Shown here in pieces: positions 9,367 through 22,249 of a DNA stretch of 64,000 nt. The stretch covers positions 558,001 to 622,000 of the forward strand of contig CANJKZ010000088.1 in assembly GCA_947471745.1 (NCBI GenBank), read 5' to 3'. The translations under genes and the position numbers were made by a program. The notes beneath the pieces are model-generated. The model was not told the DNA's origin. It saw only the letters and a list, made by a program, of their open reading frames with translations, and did no database searches. The DNA comes from Closterium sp. Naga37s-1 (Eukaryota; Streptophyta; Zygnematophyceae; Desmidiales; Closteriaceae). Every line of letters begins with the position of its first letter. The first letter of the stretch is position 1.

Positions 9367-12239
9367 CACCCCCATAGGCAAAGTGGGGGAGAACAAGTGG
9401 TTACAAGACCAGTCAAGAAAAGCAAAGCAAGCTCGGGGTGGATCACAAAGTCACCACACAGTCAGAGCACAAGCAAAGGGCCACAAGGCCAGTTCACATG
9501 CAGAGTTATATAAACGAGAACAAACAATACATTGATCATACCCTAGCAAGTGTAAGCATGCAAGTATAATTATAGATCACAGTACAAGCAAAGTCACGCA
9601 GTGAGCAAGTGAGGCAAAGTAGGCACAAGGCCTAACACAGTAGAGAAGCGCTAATGATCACCAGGCGGAAGTGCCTTGGTGAATATATCAGCAGTGTTGG
9701 CCCTAGTGGCCACGTACGCAAGACGAAGCTGGCCACGCTGCTGCAACTCTCGAGCCAAGAAGTAACGCAGAGCGATGTGCTTCGTTCTGTGCTCCAGTCT
9801 GTGCTCCTGACACAAGGCAATCATGGCCTTGTTGTCTACGTACAGAACTGGAGGCGAACGAGGCTGTTCTCCCAAGTCAGTCAGCAGGTAGGTGAGCCAG
9901 CGTAGCTCGTGTGCAGCCATGGCCCCTGCGTAGATCTCAGCCTCACAACTGGAGCTGAGAACCGAAGACGAGCGGGTAGACCGCCAGGAAACAGAGCCGG
10001 ATCCAAGGCAGAAGGTATAACCCTGTGACAACCGCTGCGTAGCTGAGTCGTCAACCCAAGAAGCGCCTGCGTGACCAATGAGGACAACTGGACCCCGTCC
10101 TCCAAGCACGAGCCCCATGCCAGACGTACTGCACAAGTAACGCAGTACCCTCTTCGCAGCATCCCAGAGCACCTTTCGGTGCCTACTAGGAGCCACGTAG
10201 CGAGCAAGAAGGCTGAGAGGGTACGCGAGGTCAGGTCGTGTGCAGGTCATCAGATACATGAGGCAACCCACAAGCTCTGGGTAAGGACCACTCGGCTCTA
10301 GGGACTTGTTCGAAGGTGGAGCTGAGAGCGAGTGGCCGGTAGACAGAGGAGTGGGCTGTGGCGAGGAGAACAGGAAGCCGAAGCGCGGAAGGACCTGGTG
10401 CACCATGTGTGACTGAGTCAGGGTGATGGTGTGCCGTGCTCTGTCCCGGGTGATCTGCAAGCCAAGATAGCTGCGCAGTTCACCCAGGTCAGTGCAGGTG
10501 TGTCTCTTCTGCAGCTTCGACTTCACAAGGGTCAGTGCCTCAGAGTCAGCAGTGGCAAAGACAAGGTCGTCGACGTACACAAGGACGTAGAACGGCGGCA
10601 GCGAGATGTCGGTGCGTAGAAACAGCGACGGGTCAGCAGTAGAAGGAGCAAACCCAAGAGCCGCAAGTTTAGTCCTGAGTGTGTCGTGCCACTCGCGATG
10701 CGCCTGGCAGAGACCGTAGACTGGCCGCCGGAGGCTCCAGAGGGTACTTGCAGGAAACAACCCAGTGAAGCCAGGTGGGCGGCGCAGCCAGATCTCCTCG
10801 TGCAGGCTGCCCTGCAAGAAAGCTGTGCTGAAGTCAAGAGAGTGCAACTCGTTGTTACGCTGAGCAGCGACGTGCAGCAACACCCGAAGAGTAGTCATCT
10901 TTGGTGTGGGGGAGAAGGTATGGAAGTAGTCAACCCCCTGTCGCTGTTTGAAGCCTCGAGCAACGTAACGCGCCTTGAAGGCAGGCGGAGAACCCGGCGG
11001 CCGCTTCACCCTGAAAATCCACATGCCATCGAATATGTTCGCCCCAGGTAGGGGAACCTCGTCGACGTAGGTGCCTGTGGACTTCCAGGATGCCATCTTG
11101 GCATTCATGGCTGCCTGCCACTGAGAGGAGTAAGGACCCGTAATCGCCTCTGCGTAAGAGCGCGGGGTCGGGATGTCTGGTGCATCCGGGTCTCCCTTAG
11201 GGGCAAGCAGCATGGAAGCGAAACGTTTTACAGAAGCTGCAAGACACTCAAAGTCCTCCTGCCTGTCCTCAAGAACGTCCGTGCCAAGAGCACACTCACC
11301 CTCGACGGACGGAGGACTGGCAGACGCAGACTCAGCAACAAGAGCAGTGGCGTAGTCTAGACGACAGGCAGCAGCAAAGTCAAGCAGCTCAGCAACGAGG
11401 GCAGACGCAGCAGTAGACTCAAGGGAAGGGTCAGTGACAGCAATGGCTAGAAAATGTGAGACAGTGGGACTGGCAGCACGAGTGCGGTCAGACTCAGGGT
11501 CAGGGACCTCAGGAAGAGAGGACTCAGGAGGAGCAGGCAGAGGAACACGCAGTGGAACAGAGGAAGGACGGAGTGCCATAGCGTGTGTGCTAGGGACAGG
11601 AGGAGGACGCGAATGAGGAACGCAACGAGTAGTGCGAACAGTTGAGACAAGACGAGACGCAGGCTCATCCGCTCTGTAAGACCGCCAGACTGCTCATTGT
11701 AAGGAGAAGGAGTAGGCAGTGGGGAGGCTGGCTGTAAAGGCAGCTGCGACTGGTCAGGCGGTGGACACAGGAGGGGAGGAGTAAGGCTAGGAGAAGACGG
11801 GACACCAAGAACCTGCTGAAGCAAGGGAACGAAGTACGGTCGCGGCCGCACAGTGCCGCCAAGTTCAACAGCTCCAGCTCCACCAGCTCCAGCGCCTCCC
11901 GCGCCAGTGCCTCCAACTCCAGCTCTCCCAGCTCCAGCGCCACCAGCGTTAGAGCCTCCAGCTCCAGCAGCTCTAGACTCCGTAGGGTCTCCAGCTCCAG
12001 CGCCCCCAACACCACCAGTCCCGGTACCTCCAGTACCCTGGGTACGATCACCTCCAGGATCAGTAGCCGCAGTACCTCCAGGAACACCAGCTCCAGCAGT
12101 AAGTCCAACACCCCCAGCTCCAGCGGCTCCAGTACCTCCAACTCTGGTAGCTCCACTCCAAAGGTGTGCGCGCCGAACAAGCCACTCTCGCAGCTGCTGC
12201 GGAGACAGTCTCGGCCAAGCACCAGCAGAACCTCCAGAC

Positions 12240-12420
12240 TCCGCACCCTCCAACGCAGCACCCCCAGGCTCAACACCCTCAGGCTTAGCACCCCTAGTCG
12301 CAGCACCCCCAGGCTCACCACCCCCAGTCTCAGCACCCCCAGGCTCAGCACCCCTAGTCTCAGCACCCCCAGGCTCAGCACCCCAAGGCTCAGCACCCCC
12401 CAGGCTCAGCATCCCTAGGA
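12240..12420 (-). repeat. 15-bp coding minisatellite (GGAEP pentapeptides) in A2
   Basis: Tandem units of about 15 bp (CCCAGGCTCAGCACC on the plus strand) encode Gly-Gly-Ala-Glu-Pro/Thr repeats in the integrase-RT linker. The same kind of array sits at the same place in A3, A4, A5 and A6, with copy number differing between elements. Confidence 0.8.
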
Positions 12421-14563
12421 GCAGTACCTCTAGCAGCACCTGAGCCTACAGCTACCTCACAAGGCACAGCACCGGGGGGTGGGTCTACGTGAGAGACACC
12501 TGAGGGAGCAGGACCCTGAGGAGGGAGGGGGTCTACCGGAAGGGGACCTGGAGCAAGGAAGAGTGGCGGGGGAGGGAGAGGGGCAGAGCGGTAGGGGAAG
12601 AGACGGTAAAAGGGAACCGACTCATCAAACGTGACGTCTTGAGAGGGGAGGACACGGCGCAAGGTAGGGTGGTAAAACTGCCTGCCAGGCGCGTCAGGGA
12701 CAAAGCCAAGGAAGACGCAAGGAATGGCGCGGCGGAGAGCTTGTCCGCGGACATATCGCGGACTAAGGCACGAGAACCCCAGACCCGGAACACTAACGCA
12801 TCGCCAACCTTCCCCTCCAACGAAGTGTGGGTGAGGTCTCCGGCAAGGAGACATGGGGCCAGAGGTTGAGCTGATGCGCAGCATACCGGACCGCAAACGG
12901 CCACAGAAAATGGGGAGCAGCTGGATGGATCATGGAGGTACGAGTGACCTCCATGACTAAGCCAATGCGGCGCTCAGCAATCCCATTTTGCTGAGGGGAG
13001 TCCGGAAGCGTGAACGACTGGAGGATGCCCTCCCCACGACAAAAGTCCCACAAGAAGGTCGGAGGAGAACTCAACACCTTTGTCAGAGTGTAGACGCAGG
13101 ACAGGAAGGTCCGCACGGAACCGCTCGCAGAGCTGGAGACGGACTGCGCGGATCCAAGGGATCAAGACATCAACAACCTGACCCTTGCTGCGCAAGGGGA
13201 AGACCGTGGTGTACCGCGTGTAGTCGTCAACAACCAGCAGAAAGTAGCGCTCGCGGCCCTGTCCACTGACGCGGGCTGGCCCCACACGTCCATGTGGAGC
13301 GTTTGCAGGGGAGCAGTCGTCGGGGGAAAAGAGGAGTGAGGAGCGGCGCGCTGCCGCCCCTTGACGCAAGGAAGGCAGGGCGGGGCAGGCGAGGGCGGGA
13401 GGGGAGGCAGAGACCTGGGAAGACCAGAGACAAGGAGACGAGAGTGCATGCCACGAAGGCGTGGCAGGGAGGGGTGACCCAGGCGGTGGTGCCACAGAAG
13501 AGTCTGGTGCGATAGGAGGCGACACGAGCAAGGGGGTGCTACCTGACCTGACGCGGACACCTGAGCAGACGCAGCTACCTGAGGAGGCTCGGTAGCGAGT
13601 GTGTACAGACTCGACCCTGGCTGACGAGTGAACGTGGCCAGGTGACGACACGTCCGTGTACACGTGCAGATCGACACACGCTGACCCCCAGGAGTGGTGG
13701 TAGTGACCATCGCATCCTGGAGGGCAGCGGTACTCACCAAGTTCATAGAGAATGAGGGGAGGTGAAGACCTGATCGTGAGCCGGACGGAACCGCCGGACA
13801 CAGGAGGACAGTGGAGGAACGGGCCACGACCGGGCCCCCGGAGGGGTCAGCCACTCGGACCGGGACAGGTGCAGGGAGAGGAGAGAGAGTGGTGCTGTCA
13901 CGAAAGAAACAGCGTGAGGCACTTGAGTCCTGCGTGAAGTTGTGCAAGGCCTCAGCAGGCGCAGTACCAGGGAGAGTACCAGACTCACTAGCACCTAGAG
14001 CAGCAGCCGCAGTACCGGGGTCAGGTGGCACACAACGGTAACAGTCACCGTCAGCACTAACAGACAAAGCATACATAGCAGAAAGGATAACATCAAAGTC
14101 TAGGTCAAAGATCGCAACTCCAGACCTAAGCAGATCCGCCCAGCGAGGGCGCTCGACCTCGTCACCAAACTCAGCACGCCAAGCATCGTCAAGGCGGGAG
14201 AATGACATACGGGCAGCTATCACTACCCCCAGACGTCCCACGCCGAAACAAGCACTCACGAAGCTGCTGGGGCGACTGGGTCTCGCTCCGACGCTGCTGC
14301 TGCTGTCGCTGGCCACCTCCGGAACCTCCCTGCCGAGCTCTAGTCCTACAGCCACCAGTCCCACCGCCGCCACTGCCACCACTCCCACCGCTGCCTCCAC
14401 CGCCGCCACCAAAGCCCCCACCCCTGCCACCAGTCCCACCACCGCCACCACCTCCACCGCCTCCACTACCTCCACTGCTTCCCCCACCACCACTCCTGCT
14501 GCCCCCACCACCACCCCTGCCACCCTTGCCCTTGCTACTGCGGCGCTTCGCACTAGCAGAAGC

Positions 14564-15361
14564 TGTTATAGTCACAATAGGCTTGAATGTGCCTAAAACG
14601 AAAGATAGAGAGCACAGACGGATTTCTGCAGAGCGGCTTCAAACGTTGATAGCGTTCTGCTCACAGCTGCAAATGACTTCATTCAAATTGGATCTGGAGC
14701 GTCTTCACGTCGCCTACAATAAGCAATTTAGATTGCACGGTTTCATAAAGAATTGACGACACAGCGTCGGTTTGAACGAACGGTACTATGGCAGCCACTA
14801 TAGTCTTAGAACACAAGATAGGAAGAGTTACGAGTTGGGAATGACTCCCAGCTCCTACAAACCCCAAGAGCCGAGGTACAGTGATGTGGAACAGTGCCAC
14901 ACTGTCTCCAACCACGAAGGGTCTCGAAACTACCCTCCACAAGGGCCTACACCAAGAGAAATGTTACACTACACAAAGTAATGCAACTATTCTCACTATC
15001 TTAAAGTTTACCCTTTTGGAGAGCTTCGAAATCACTTGATTCTTGAAACCAAGGCTCTGGTTCTTCAAGGTAAATTCTTCCTTGAGTTCTTGGAAGTCTG
15101 CTGCGCACACCTGCGACACGCCGAACGTTCCACACACGACAAAATAGAAAACCGCACACGACACGCAAACAACGACGTCGCACGCAACTAGCGATAACTC
15201 GCTATTGACTCGACACACACATTCAAAATCATGCCTCATCATTCACACACTATTGTAAGCATGAAATATATATTATTTCATGCCCTCATACCATTCCATG
15301 CACACACGCATGCACGCACACGGACAACAAGCCGAATGCAAACCGTAGGGTTGCACCAACA
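14564..15361 (-). repeat. 3' LTR of B1
   Basis: 798 bp, TGTTGGTGCAACC...GACTATAACA on the element strand. It cuts the family-A gag sequence on the left. It contains the AT-rich block ATGAAATATATATTATTTCA near the outer start. Confidence 0.9.
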
Positions 15362-16565
15362 AACTCCCCCTCGGATTGTTGGCCTTAGGATCTTGCTCTC
15401 TCAGTTTAGAGCCATCCCAGCCAGCTTGCAACACTTCCAATGCTGCTGCTCCACCAGCCTCTTGGTCATCATGTCAGCTGGCTGCCTTGTCGTCTTCACA
15501 TAGTGCAACTCAACTTCACCCGCGGCCACCATGCTCCTCGTCCAATGCCACTTCACCCTCATGTGCTTGGTGAGGCCATGCAACACAGGGTTCTTAGCAA
15601 GAGCAATGGCACCTTGGCTGTCACAGTAGAGTGGGGTAGGTCCTTGCTGCTCCTCCCCCAATTCAGCCAACAAACGCCGCTGCCACACAATCTCCCGTAC
15701 GGCACGGAAGAGTGCCATGTACTCGGACTCCACCGAGCTCAATGCTTGATCCACCTGCTTCTTGCTCTCCCAAGCAGTTGGGCCTCCACCAACACAGCAA
15801 ATGAACCCTCCAACACTTGTCATGTCCTCTGGTTCTGATGCAAAAGAAGCATCCGAGAATGCGGTGAGAAACAAACGCCCGGGTTCAACACCATCCGCGC
15901 CCTTTTGGCGCCTTTGTGCCGCCGCCGAGTATTGTAGCCCAACGGTCGGTGTTTGGCCAAGATACTTGGCCACCCTCATTCCAGCTGCTACCTGCTCCTC
16001 GTTAGGGCATTGAACAACCCTAGCCAACTGTCCGGTAGCAAACGCGACGTCCGGTCGGGTGTTTACCGCCGCGTACATGAGGCTGCCCACCAACGAGTGA
16101 AAACGGTGCCTCTCCTCTTCACCAACGCTCTCCTCCTCTGGTCCCTTCACACACTTGAACCCGGAGGGAAAAGGTGTAGCCACATGGCCTTCACTCTGCC
16201 CAAAATTCGCAGCCAATGCCTCCAGGTACTTTCGTTGATGCACCCGCATGCACCGCTTCTCCACATCGCGTTCAATGTGAAGCCCGAGGTAGAAGCTCAC
16301 GTCACCAAGGGCCTTGCACTTGAACTTGTCTTGAAGCTTCAGCATCACCTCCTTCACAAGGTCAGAAGAGGGTGAGAAAATGAGGATGTCATCCACATAA
16401 ACCACCATGAAACTCCTCTGCTCCCCCTCGCCAAGCATGAACAATTAGTGATCGGCCGTTGAGGGAGTGAAGCCTATCTCCTCCAAAACTCCTCGCAGCT
16501 TCAAGTACCACTGCCTAGGGGCCTGCTTCAGTCCATAGATGGCCTTCTTCAGCCTCAGAACTCTG
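14564..16565 (-). mobile_element. B1: Ty1/copia element, family B, 3' part only
   Basis: A 3' LTR (14,564-15,361), a polypurine tract (GAGGGGGAGTTT), RNase H and most of the reverse transcriptase (FMVVYVDDILIFSPSSDL, YLGLHIERDVEKRCMRVHQR, VESEYMALFRAVREIVWQ). At about 16,565 it joins the reverse transcriptase of A3 out of register, so its 5' half is gone. The remaining protein part is in good condition, with few breaks, which suggests a young copy. Its LTR has the same length (798 bp) as the solo LTR at 35,652. Confidence 0.88.
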
Positions 16566-18289
16566 CACCTTTCGGTGTCTGCCGGGAGCTACGTAGCGAG
16601 CCAGAAGGCTGAGAGGGTATGCGAGGTCAGGTCGTGTGCAGGTCGTCAGGTACATGAGGCAGCCCACAAGCTCTGGATACGGGCCACTCGGCTCTACGGA
16701 CTCGTCCGAAGGTGGAGCTGAGAGCGAGTGACCGGTAGGCAGAGGAGTGGACTGTGGCGAGGAGTACGTGAAGCCGAAGCGCTGAAGGACCTGCTGCACC
16801 ATGTGTGACTGAGTCAAGGTAATGGTGCGCTGTGCTCTATCCCGGGTGATCCGCAAGCCAAGATAGCTTGTCAGTTCACCCAGGTCTGTGCACGTGTGTC
16901 TCTTCTGCAGCTCGGACTTCACGTGGGCGAGTGCCTCTGTGTCAGAAGTAGCAAAGACGAGGTCGTCTACGTACACAAGAACGTAGAACGACGGCAGAGT
17001 AGTGTCAGTACGTAGAAACAGAGAAGGGTCAGCAGTGGAAGGAGCAAAACCAAGAGAAGCAAGAGTCGGCATGAGTGTATCGTGCCACTCACGGGGTGCC
17101 TGGCGGAGACCGTAGACTGGCCGCCGGAGGCTCCACTGGGTACCAGCAGGAAACGACCCAGTGAAGCCAGGTGGGCGGCGCAGCCAGATCTCCTCGTGCA
17201 GGCTGCCCTGCAGGAAGGCTGTGCTGAAGTCAAGTGAGTGGAGCTCGTAGTCACGCTGAGCAGCAACGTGCAGCAGTACCCGAACAGTGGTCATCTTCGG
17301 GGTAGGGGAGAAGGTCTGAAAGAAGTCAACTCCCTGTCGCTGACTGAAGCCACGTGCAACGTAACGCGCCTTGAAGGCAGGCGGAGAACCCGGCGGCCGC
17401 TTCACCCTGAACATCCACATGCCACTGATGATGTTCGCCCCAGGTGGGGGAACCTCATCTACGTAGGTGCGTGTGGACTTCCAGGAAGCCATCTCTGCAT
17501 CCATGGCTGCCTGCCACTGAGAGGAGTACGGAACCTCTATCGCCTCTGCGTAAGAGCGCGGGGTCGCGATGTCTAGTGCATCCGGGTCTCCCTCAGGGGT
17601 CAGTAGCATGGACACGAGATGAGGTACAGAAGCAGCAAACCACTCAAACTCCTCCTGTTTGTCCTCAAGAACGTCCGTGCCAAGAGCACACTCACCCCCG
17701 ACGGACGGAGGACAGACAGACACAGACGCAGACTCAGCAACAAGACTAGCGGCGTAGTCTAGGCGACAGGCGGCAGCAAAGTCAACAAGCTCGGCAACAA
17801 GAGCAGACGCAGCAGAGGACGCAAACAGAGGGTCAGTGACAGCAGTGGCCAGAAAGCGCGTGACAGTAGGACTAGCAGCACGAAGGGAGTCAGACGCAGG
17901 GTCAGGACCGTCAGGAAGAGAGGACGCAGGAGGAGACGGCAGAGGGACACGCTGTGGAGCAGTAGAAGGACGCAGAGACATAGAGTGGGTGCCAGGGACA
18001 GGAGGAGGACGCGGACGTGAGACACGAACAGCGCGAACAGAATGGACAGGAGATGTAGAACGAGACACAGGCGAAACAGGACGCGACTCAGGCTCACGAC
18101 GCTCTGTAAGACCTCCAGTCGGTCCAGAGTAAGGAGAAGGACCAGGCAGCGGAGAGGCCGGCTGTAGCTGCGACTGCGAAGGGACAGGCAGTGGACTCAG
18201 GGAAGGAGGTGGAGGACCAGGAGAAGGCTGGGAGCCAAGAACCTGCTGAAGAAGCGGAACGTAGTACGGTCGCGGCCGCACAGCGCCTC

Positions 18290-18740
18290 CAGAAACAGCA
18301 GAGCCTCCAGCACCAGCAGCACCTCCAGCAGCACCAGCACCAGCAGCACCTCCAGAAGCTCCAGCAGCACCTCCAGCAGCACCTCCAGCACCAGCAGCAC
18401 CTCCAGTAGCACCTCCAGCACCAGCAGCACCTCCAGTAGCACCAGCACCAGCAGCACCTCCAGTAGCACCTCCAGCAGCACCAGCACCAGCAGCACCTCC
18501 AGAAGCTCCAGCAGCACCTCCAGCAGTACCTCCAGCACCAGCAGCACCTCCAGTAGCACCTCCAGCACCAGCAGCACCTCCAGCTGCACCAGCACCAGCA
18601 GCACCTCCAGTAGCACCTCCAGCAGCACCAGCACCAGCAGCACCTCCAGAAGCTCCAGCAGCACCTCCAGCAGTACCTCCAGCAGCACCAGCACCAGCCG
18701 CAGCTCCAGAAGCCCCAGCAGGACCTCCAGGAGCTCCAGC
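18290..18740 (-). repeat. Gly-Ala-rich coding microsatellite in A3
   Basis: About 450 bp of CAGCAGCACCTCCAG-type units encode runs such as GGAAGAGAAGGATGGAAGAG between integrase and reverse transcriptase. Units GGAAGAG, GGATGG and GASGGAAG form a higher-order pattern. A related array is in A8 (58,190-58,620). The antisense Trp/Cys-rich frame is a shadow. Confidence 0.85.
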
Positions 18741-18829
18741 AGCACCCCGACAGCGCCGAGAGTACCACTCACGAAGCTGCTGTGGAGAGAGAGGCTCCCG
18801 CCGCGGCGGGGCACCGAGAGCACCTCCCG

Positions 18830-19000
18830 ACGCAGCACGCGCAGGCTCAGCACCTCCAGACACAGCACCCTCTGGCTCCACACGCCCAGGCTCAGTACCC
18901 CCAAGCTCAGCACGCCCAGACTCAGCACCCCCAGACTCAGCACCCCCAGTCCCCGCACCCGCAGGCTCAGCACCCCCAGACTCAGCACCTGAGTCGACAG
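18830..19000 (-). repeat. GGAEP/S pentapeptide minisatellite in A3
   Basis: A 15-bp tandem array (CAGACTCAGCACCCC on the plus strand) next to the Gly-Ala array, encoding GGAESGGAEPG-type repeats. Confidence 0.8.
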
Positions 19001-22000
19001 CTACCTCGACCGGCTCGGCAGGGTCTACCTGGGACACACCTGAGGGGGCAGGACCCTGGGGGGGGAGGGGGTCTACCGGAGGAGTACCTGGGGCAAGGAA
19101 GAGCAGCGGGGGGGGGGGGAGAGGCAGTGCGGTAGGGAAAGAGACGGTAGTACGACACCGACTCGTCAAACGTGACGTCCTGAGAGGACAGAACACGACG
19201 CGAGGTGGGGTGGTAGAACTGCCACCCGGGTGCGTCAGGAGGGAAGCCAAGGAAGACGCAGGGAACGGCACGGGACGACAGCTTGTCCGCAGTAGTATCG
19301 CGGACAAAAGCTCGAGATCCCCAGACATGGAACGCGGACGCATCGCCAACCTTCCCCATCCACCGCAGAGTAGGTGTGGTCTCCGGCAAGGAGACACGAG
19401 GCTGAAGGTTGATCTGATGCGCTGCGTACTGAACCGCGAACGGCCACAGAAAATGGGGAGCAGCCGCATGGATCATGGACGTACGAGCGACGTCCATGAC
19501 CATGCCAATGCGGCGCTCAGCAATCCCATTTTGCTGCGGGGAGGCCGGAAGCGTGAACGTCTGGCAGATGCCCTCAGAGCGACAGAAGGCTCTCAGGAGG
19601 TCGGAGGAAAACTCCCCGCCTCTGTCAGAGTGCAGACGCAGAACAGGGAGGTCTGAGCCGAAACTCTCACCAAGCTGGCGACGAGCACCGCGGATCCAGT
19701 CGATCAACACCTCAGTGACCTCACCCTTGCTGCGCAAGGGGAAGACTGTGGTGTAACGCGAGTAGTCGTCAACGACCAGCAGGAAGTAACGCTCGTGACC
19801 CTGTCCACGGACGCAGGCTGGGCCCCACACGTCCCTGTGTAGAGTCTGCAGTGGAGCCTCAGTCGGAGGTAACAAGGAGGAGTGAGGGGCGGCGCGCTGC
19901 CGGCCCTCGACACAAGGACCACAGGTGGGGGCAGTCCCCGGAGGAAGGGGAGGCAAGGACCTGGGGAGACCAGAGACAAGGGCACGGGAGGCCATACCTC
20001 GAAGACGAGGCAGGGAGGGGTGACCAAGGCGGTGGTGCCAAAGGAGAGTCTCGTGCGACAGAGGACGACACGAGCAGGGGGCAGACGCAGGACTAGACCT
20101 GGACGCGGCAGCAAACACCTGACTAGACGCAGCTACCTGACCAGACGCAGAGACCGGAGGAGGCGCAGTAGTCAGTGTGTACAGACTCGACCCTGGCCGA
20201 CGGGTGAACGTGGCCAGGTGGCGGCCCGTCCGAGAGCAAGTGCAGTGGGTCACACGCTGACCTCCAGGGGTGAACTGGTCAACCCACGCGTCCTGGAGGT
20301 CAGCTCCACTCACCAAGTTCGTAGAGAACGAGGGGAGGTGGAGTCCCGACAGCAAGCCCGACGGGGCCGCAGGACACGGTAGAACTGTAGAGGAGCATGC
20401 AAGGACTGGCCCCCCTGAGGGGTCAGCAAGGGAGACCGCAACAGGCCGGCTGAGCGGCGTGAGTGTGGTGCTGTCTCTAAAGAAAGAGCGCGAAGCACCA
20501 GAGTCAAGTGTGAAAGTGTGCAAGGCCTCCGTAGGTGCAGTACCAGAGAGAGGAGACGTACCAGCACCTGAAGCAGCAGACGCACTAGCACCTAGGGCAG
20601 CAGCCGCACTAGCACCTAGAGCAGCAGCCGCAGTGCCTGGGTCGGGCGGGACACGCAGGTAACAGTCACCCTCAGTAATATCAGCAAGGGCATACATGGC
20701 AGCAAGGATAGCATTAAAATCTAGATCAAAGATAGGCACATTCTGCAGAAGCAGATCATGCCAGCGAGGAAGCTCAACAGAGTCAGGAAACTGGGTACGC
20801 CAAGCGTCAGTCAAGCGACCGAAGCAGCGCTGCGTGGTGTGTGGGAGCCCACACACCTCCCCACTACGAGGGCCGGTGCGAAGAACGTACGCGCAGGGAC
20901 CTGCACCCCCAGACCTCCCACGCCCAGCGTACCACTCACGAAGCTGCTGAACTGACGGGGTCTCACTGGAGCGCGGCTGCTGCTGACGCTGGCTACCACC
21001 AGCGCCTCCACGCTGCGCGGCTGCACCTCGACCAGCACCTCCGCCGCCACCTCCACCACCGCTGCCGCTGCCTCCACCACCTCTGCCGCTGCCTCCACCA
21101 CCTCCACTGCTGCCACTGAAGCCCCCACTCCCTGTGCCACCCCCACCTCCACCGCCACCCCCTCCTCCTCCGCCACCACCACCCCGGCCGCCCCCTCTAC
21201 CACCTCTGCTCCCCTTGCCCTTGCTGTTGTGGCGCCTCCCACTCGGAGCAGACGCAGTCCCGACCTCCTCAGTGCCAACGAGGTCGACAGCAGCAGCAGA
21301 AGCAACAGAGGGGAGAAGGGGGATAGGGGAACACCCCTTAAAGAAAGGGGTGCGACGGTCGCCGCGAGAAGCACCTACAGCTAAGATACTCGTCTCAGCT
21401 GCAGTAAGGTGCTCCTCTAGCAGGTCGACAGTCAGCTCGGTGGGGCAAAGGGAGAGGAAGTGATCCCTGACTGAGGAAATCGAGTCAGGGAGGCGGGTGA
21501 CTAGGTAGTAAAGGGTGATGTACATGGGGGGGGGGGTTCTTGGCACAGAACTCAGTGGGAAGGGCAGCACGGTAGCGGGCGTCACTAGCGCGAAGGTGAG
21601 CAACTAGGTCCGCGACAGTGGCAAAGGCAGCAAGGTCAGGGAAAAGGTACGGCAGCATGAGGCGGCTGAGGGCAGCAGTGGCAGGGGAGGAGTAGCGTGT
21701 AACTACAGCGTCGTACAAAGACTGAGCAGTCTTGTACTGGCCAAAGTGCGCGCGCTCAGTAGGCGGCAGGTGACTACGAACAGCAAGACGAGCAACAGCG
21801 TCACGAGTGGTCCACTGAGAGCGAACAGTACTGTCAGCAGTGGCAGCATGAGCAGTGGAAACACCGGACGTGTGATCGAAAAGAGAGACCCCATCTCTAG
21901 AATCACACTGAAGAAACAGCTGTAGATCGTCAACCCACACATCAAAGCCAACTGCACGTCCCTCAGCTTCAAAGGTGAGAACGGTAGGACTAGCCATAGT

Positions 22001-22249
22001 AGCAATAGTAGTAGAAGCAGTGCAAAGCAGTGGGAGGAGCAGTAGCAGCAGTAGCAGCAGTAGAAGCAGTAGCAGCAGTCGAAGCAGTAGCAGCAGTGCT
22101 GCTCGGCAGAGTAGGGCGGCTCGGTGGGGGCAGCGTGGCTCGGCAGAGCCGCGCGGCTCGGCTGGGCGGCGCGGCTCGGCTGGGCGGCGCGGCTCGGCTA
22201 CTGGCGGCGCAGTAGCAGGGGGGGGGGGGGGGGGGAGCACGAGTGCTTA

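Larger units (their letters stand above)
9236..14563 (-). mobile_element. A2: Ty1/copia element, family A, cut in gag by B1
   Basis: 3' LTR 9,236-9,366 with adjoining polypurine tract. RNase H and reverse transcriptase about 9.65-11.1 kb (RYVARGFKQRQGVDYF, VLVYVDDLVFATAD, HTCTDLGELRSYLGLQ), linker with PGGAE-type pentapeptides about 11.4-12.5 kb, integrase about 12.5-13.3 kb (SPQQNGIAERRIGLVMEV), the protease-bearing region about 13.8-14.0 kb, and the Gly-rich end of gag to 14,563, where a family-B LTR begins. Broken, about five breaks plus loss of the 5' end. It lies in the leader of A1. Confidence 0.9.

Noticed and set aside
14564-16565. B1 and B2 as the two arms of one large inverted repeat or of a Polinton-like element
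   Set aside because: They are separate copies of an ordinary copia family in opposite orientation, each with its own LTR; no capsid, polymerase B or packaging ATPase genes were seen.
18094-18768. Trp/Cys-rich frame suggesting a metal-binding protein
   Set aside because: It is the antisense or shifted reading of the Gly-Ala array in A3; no codon bias or domain supports it.
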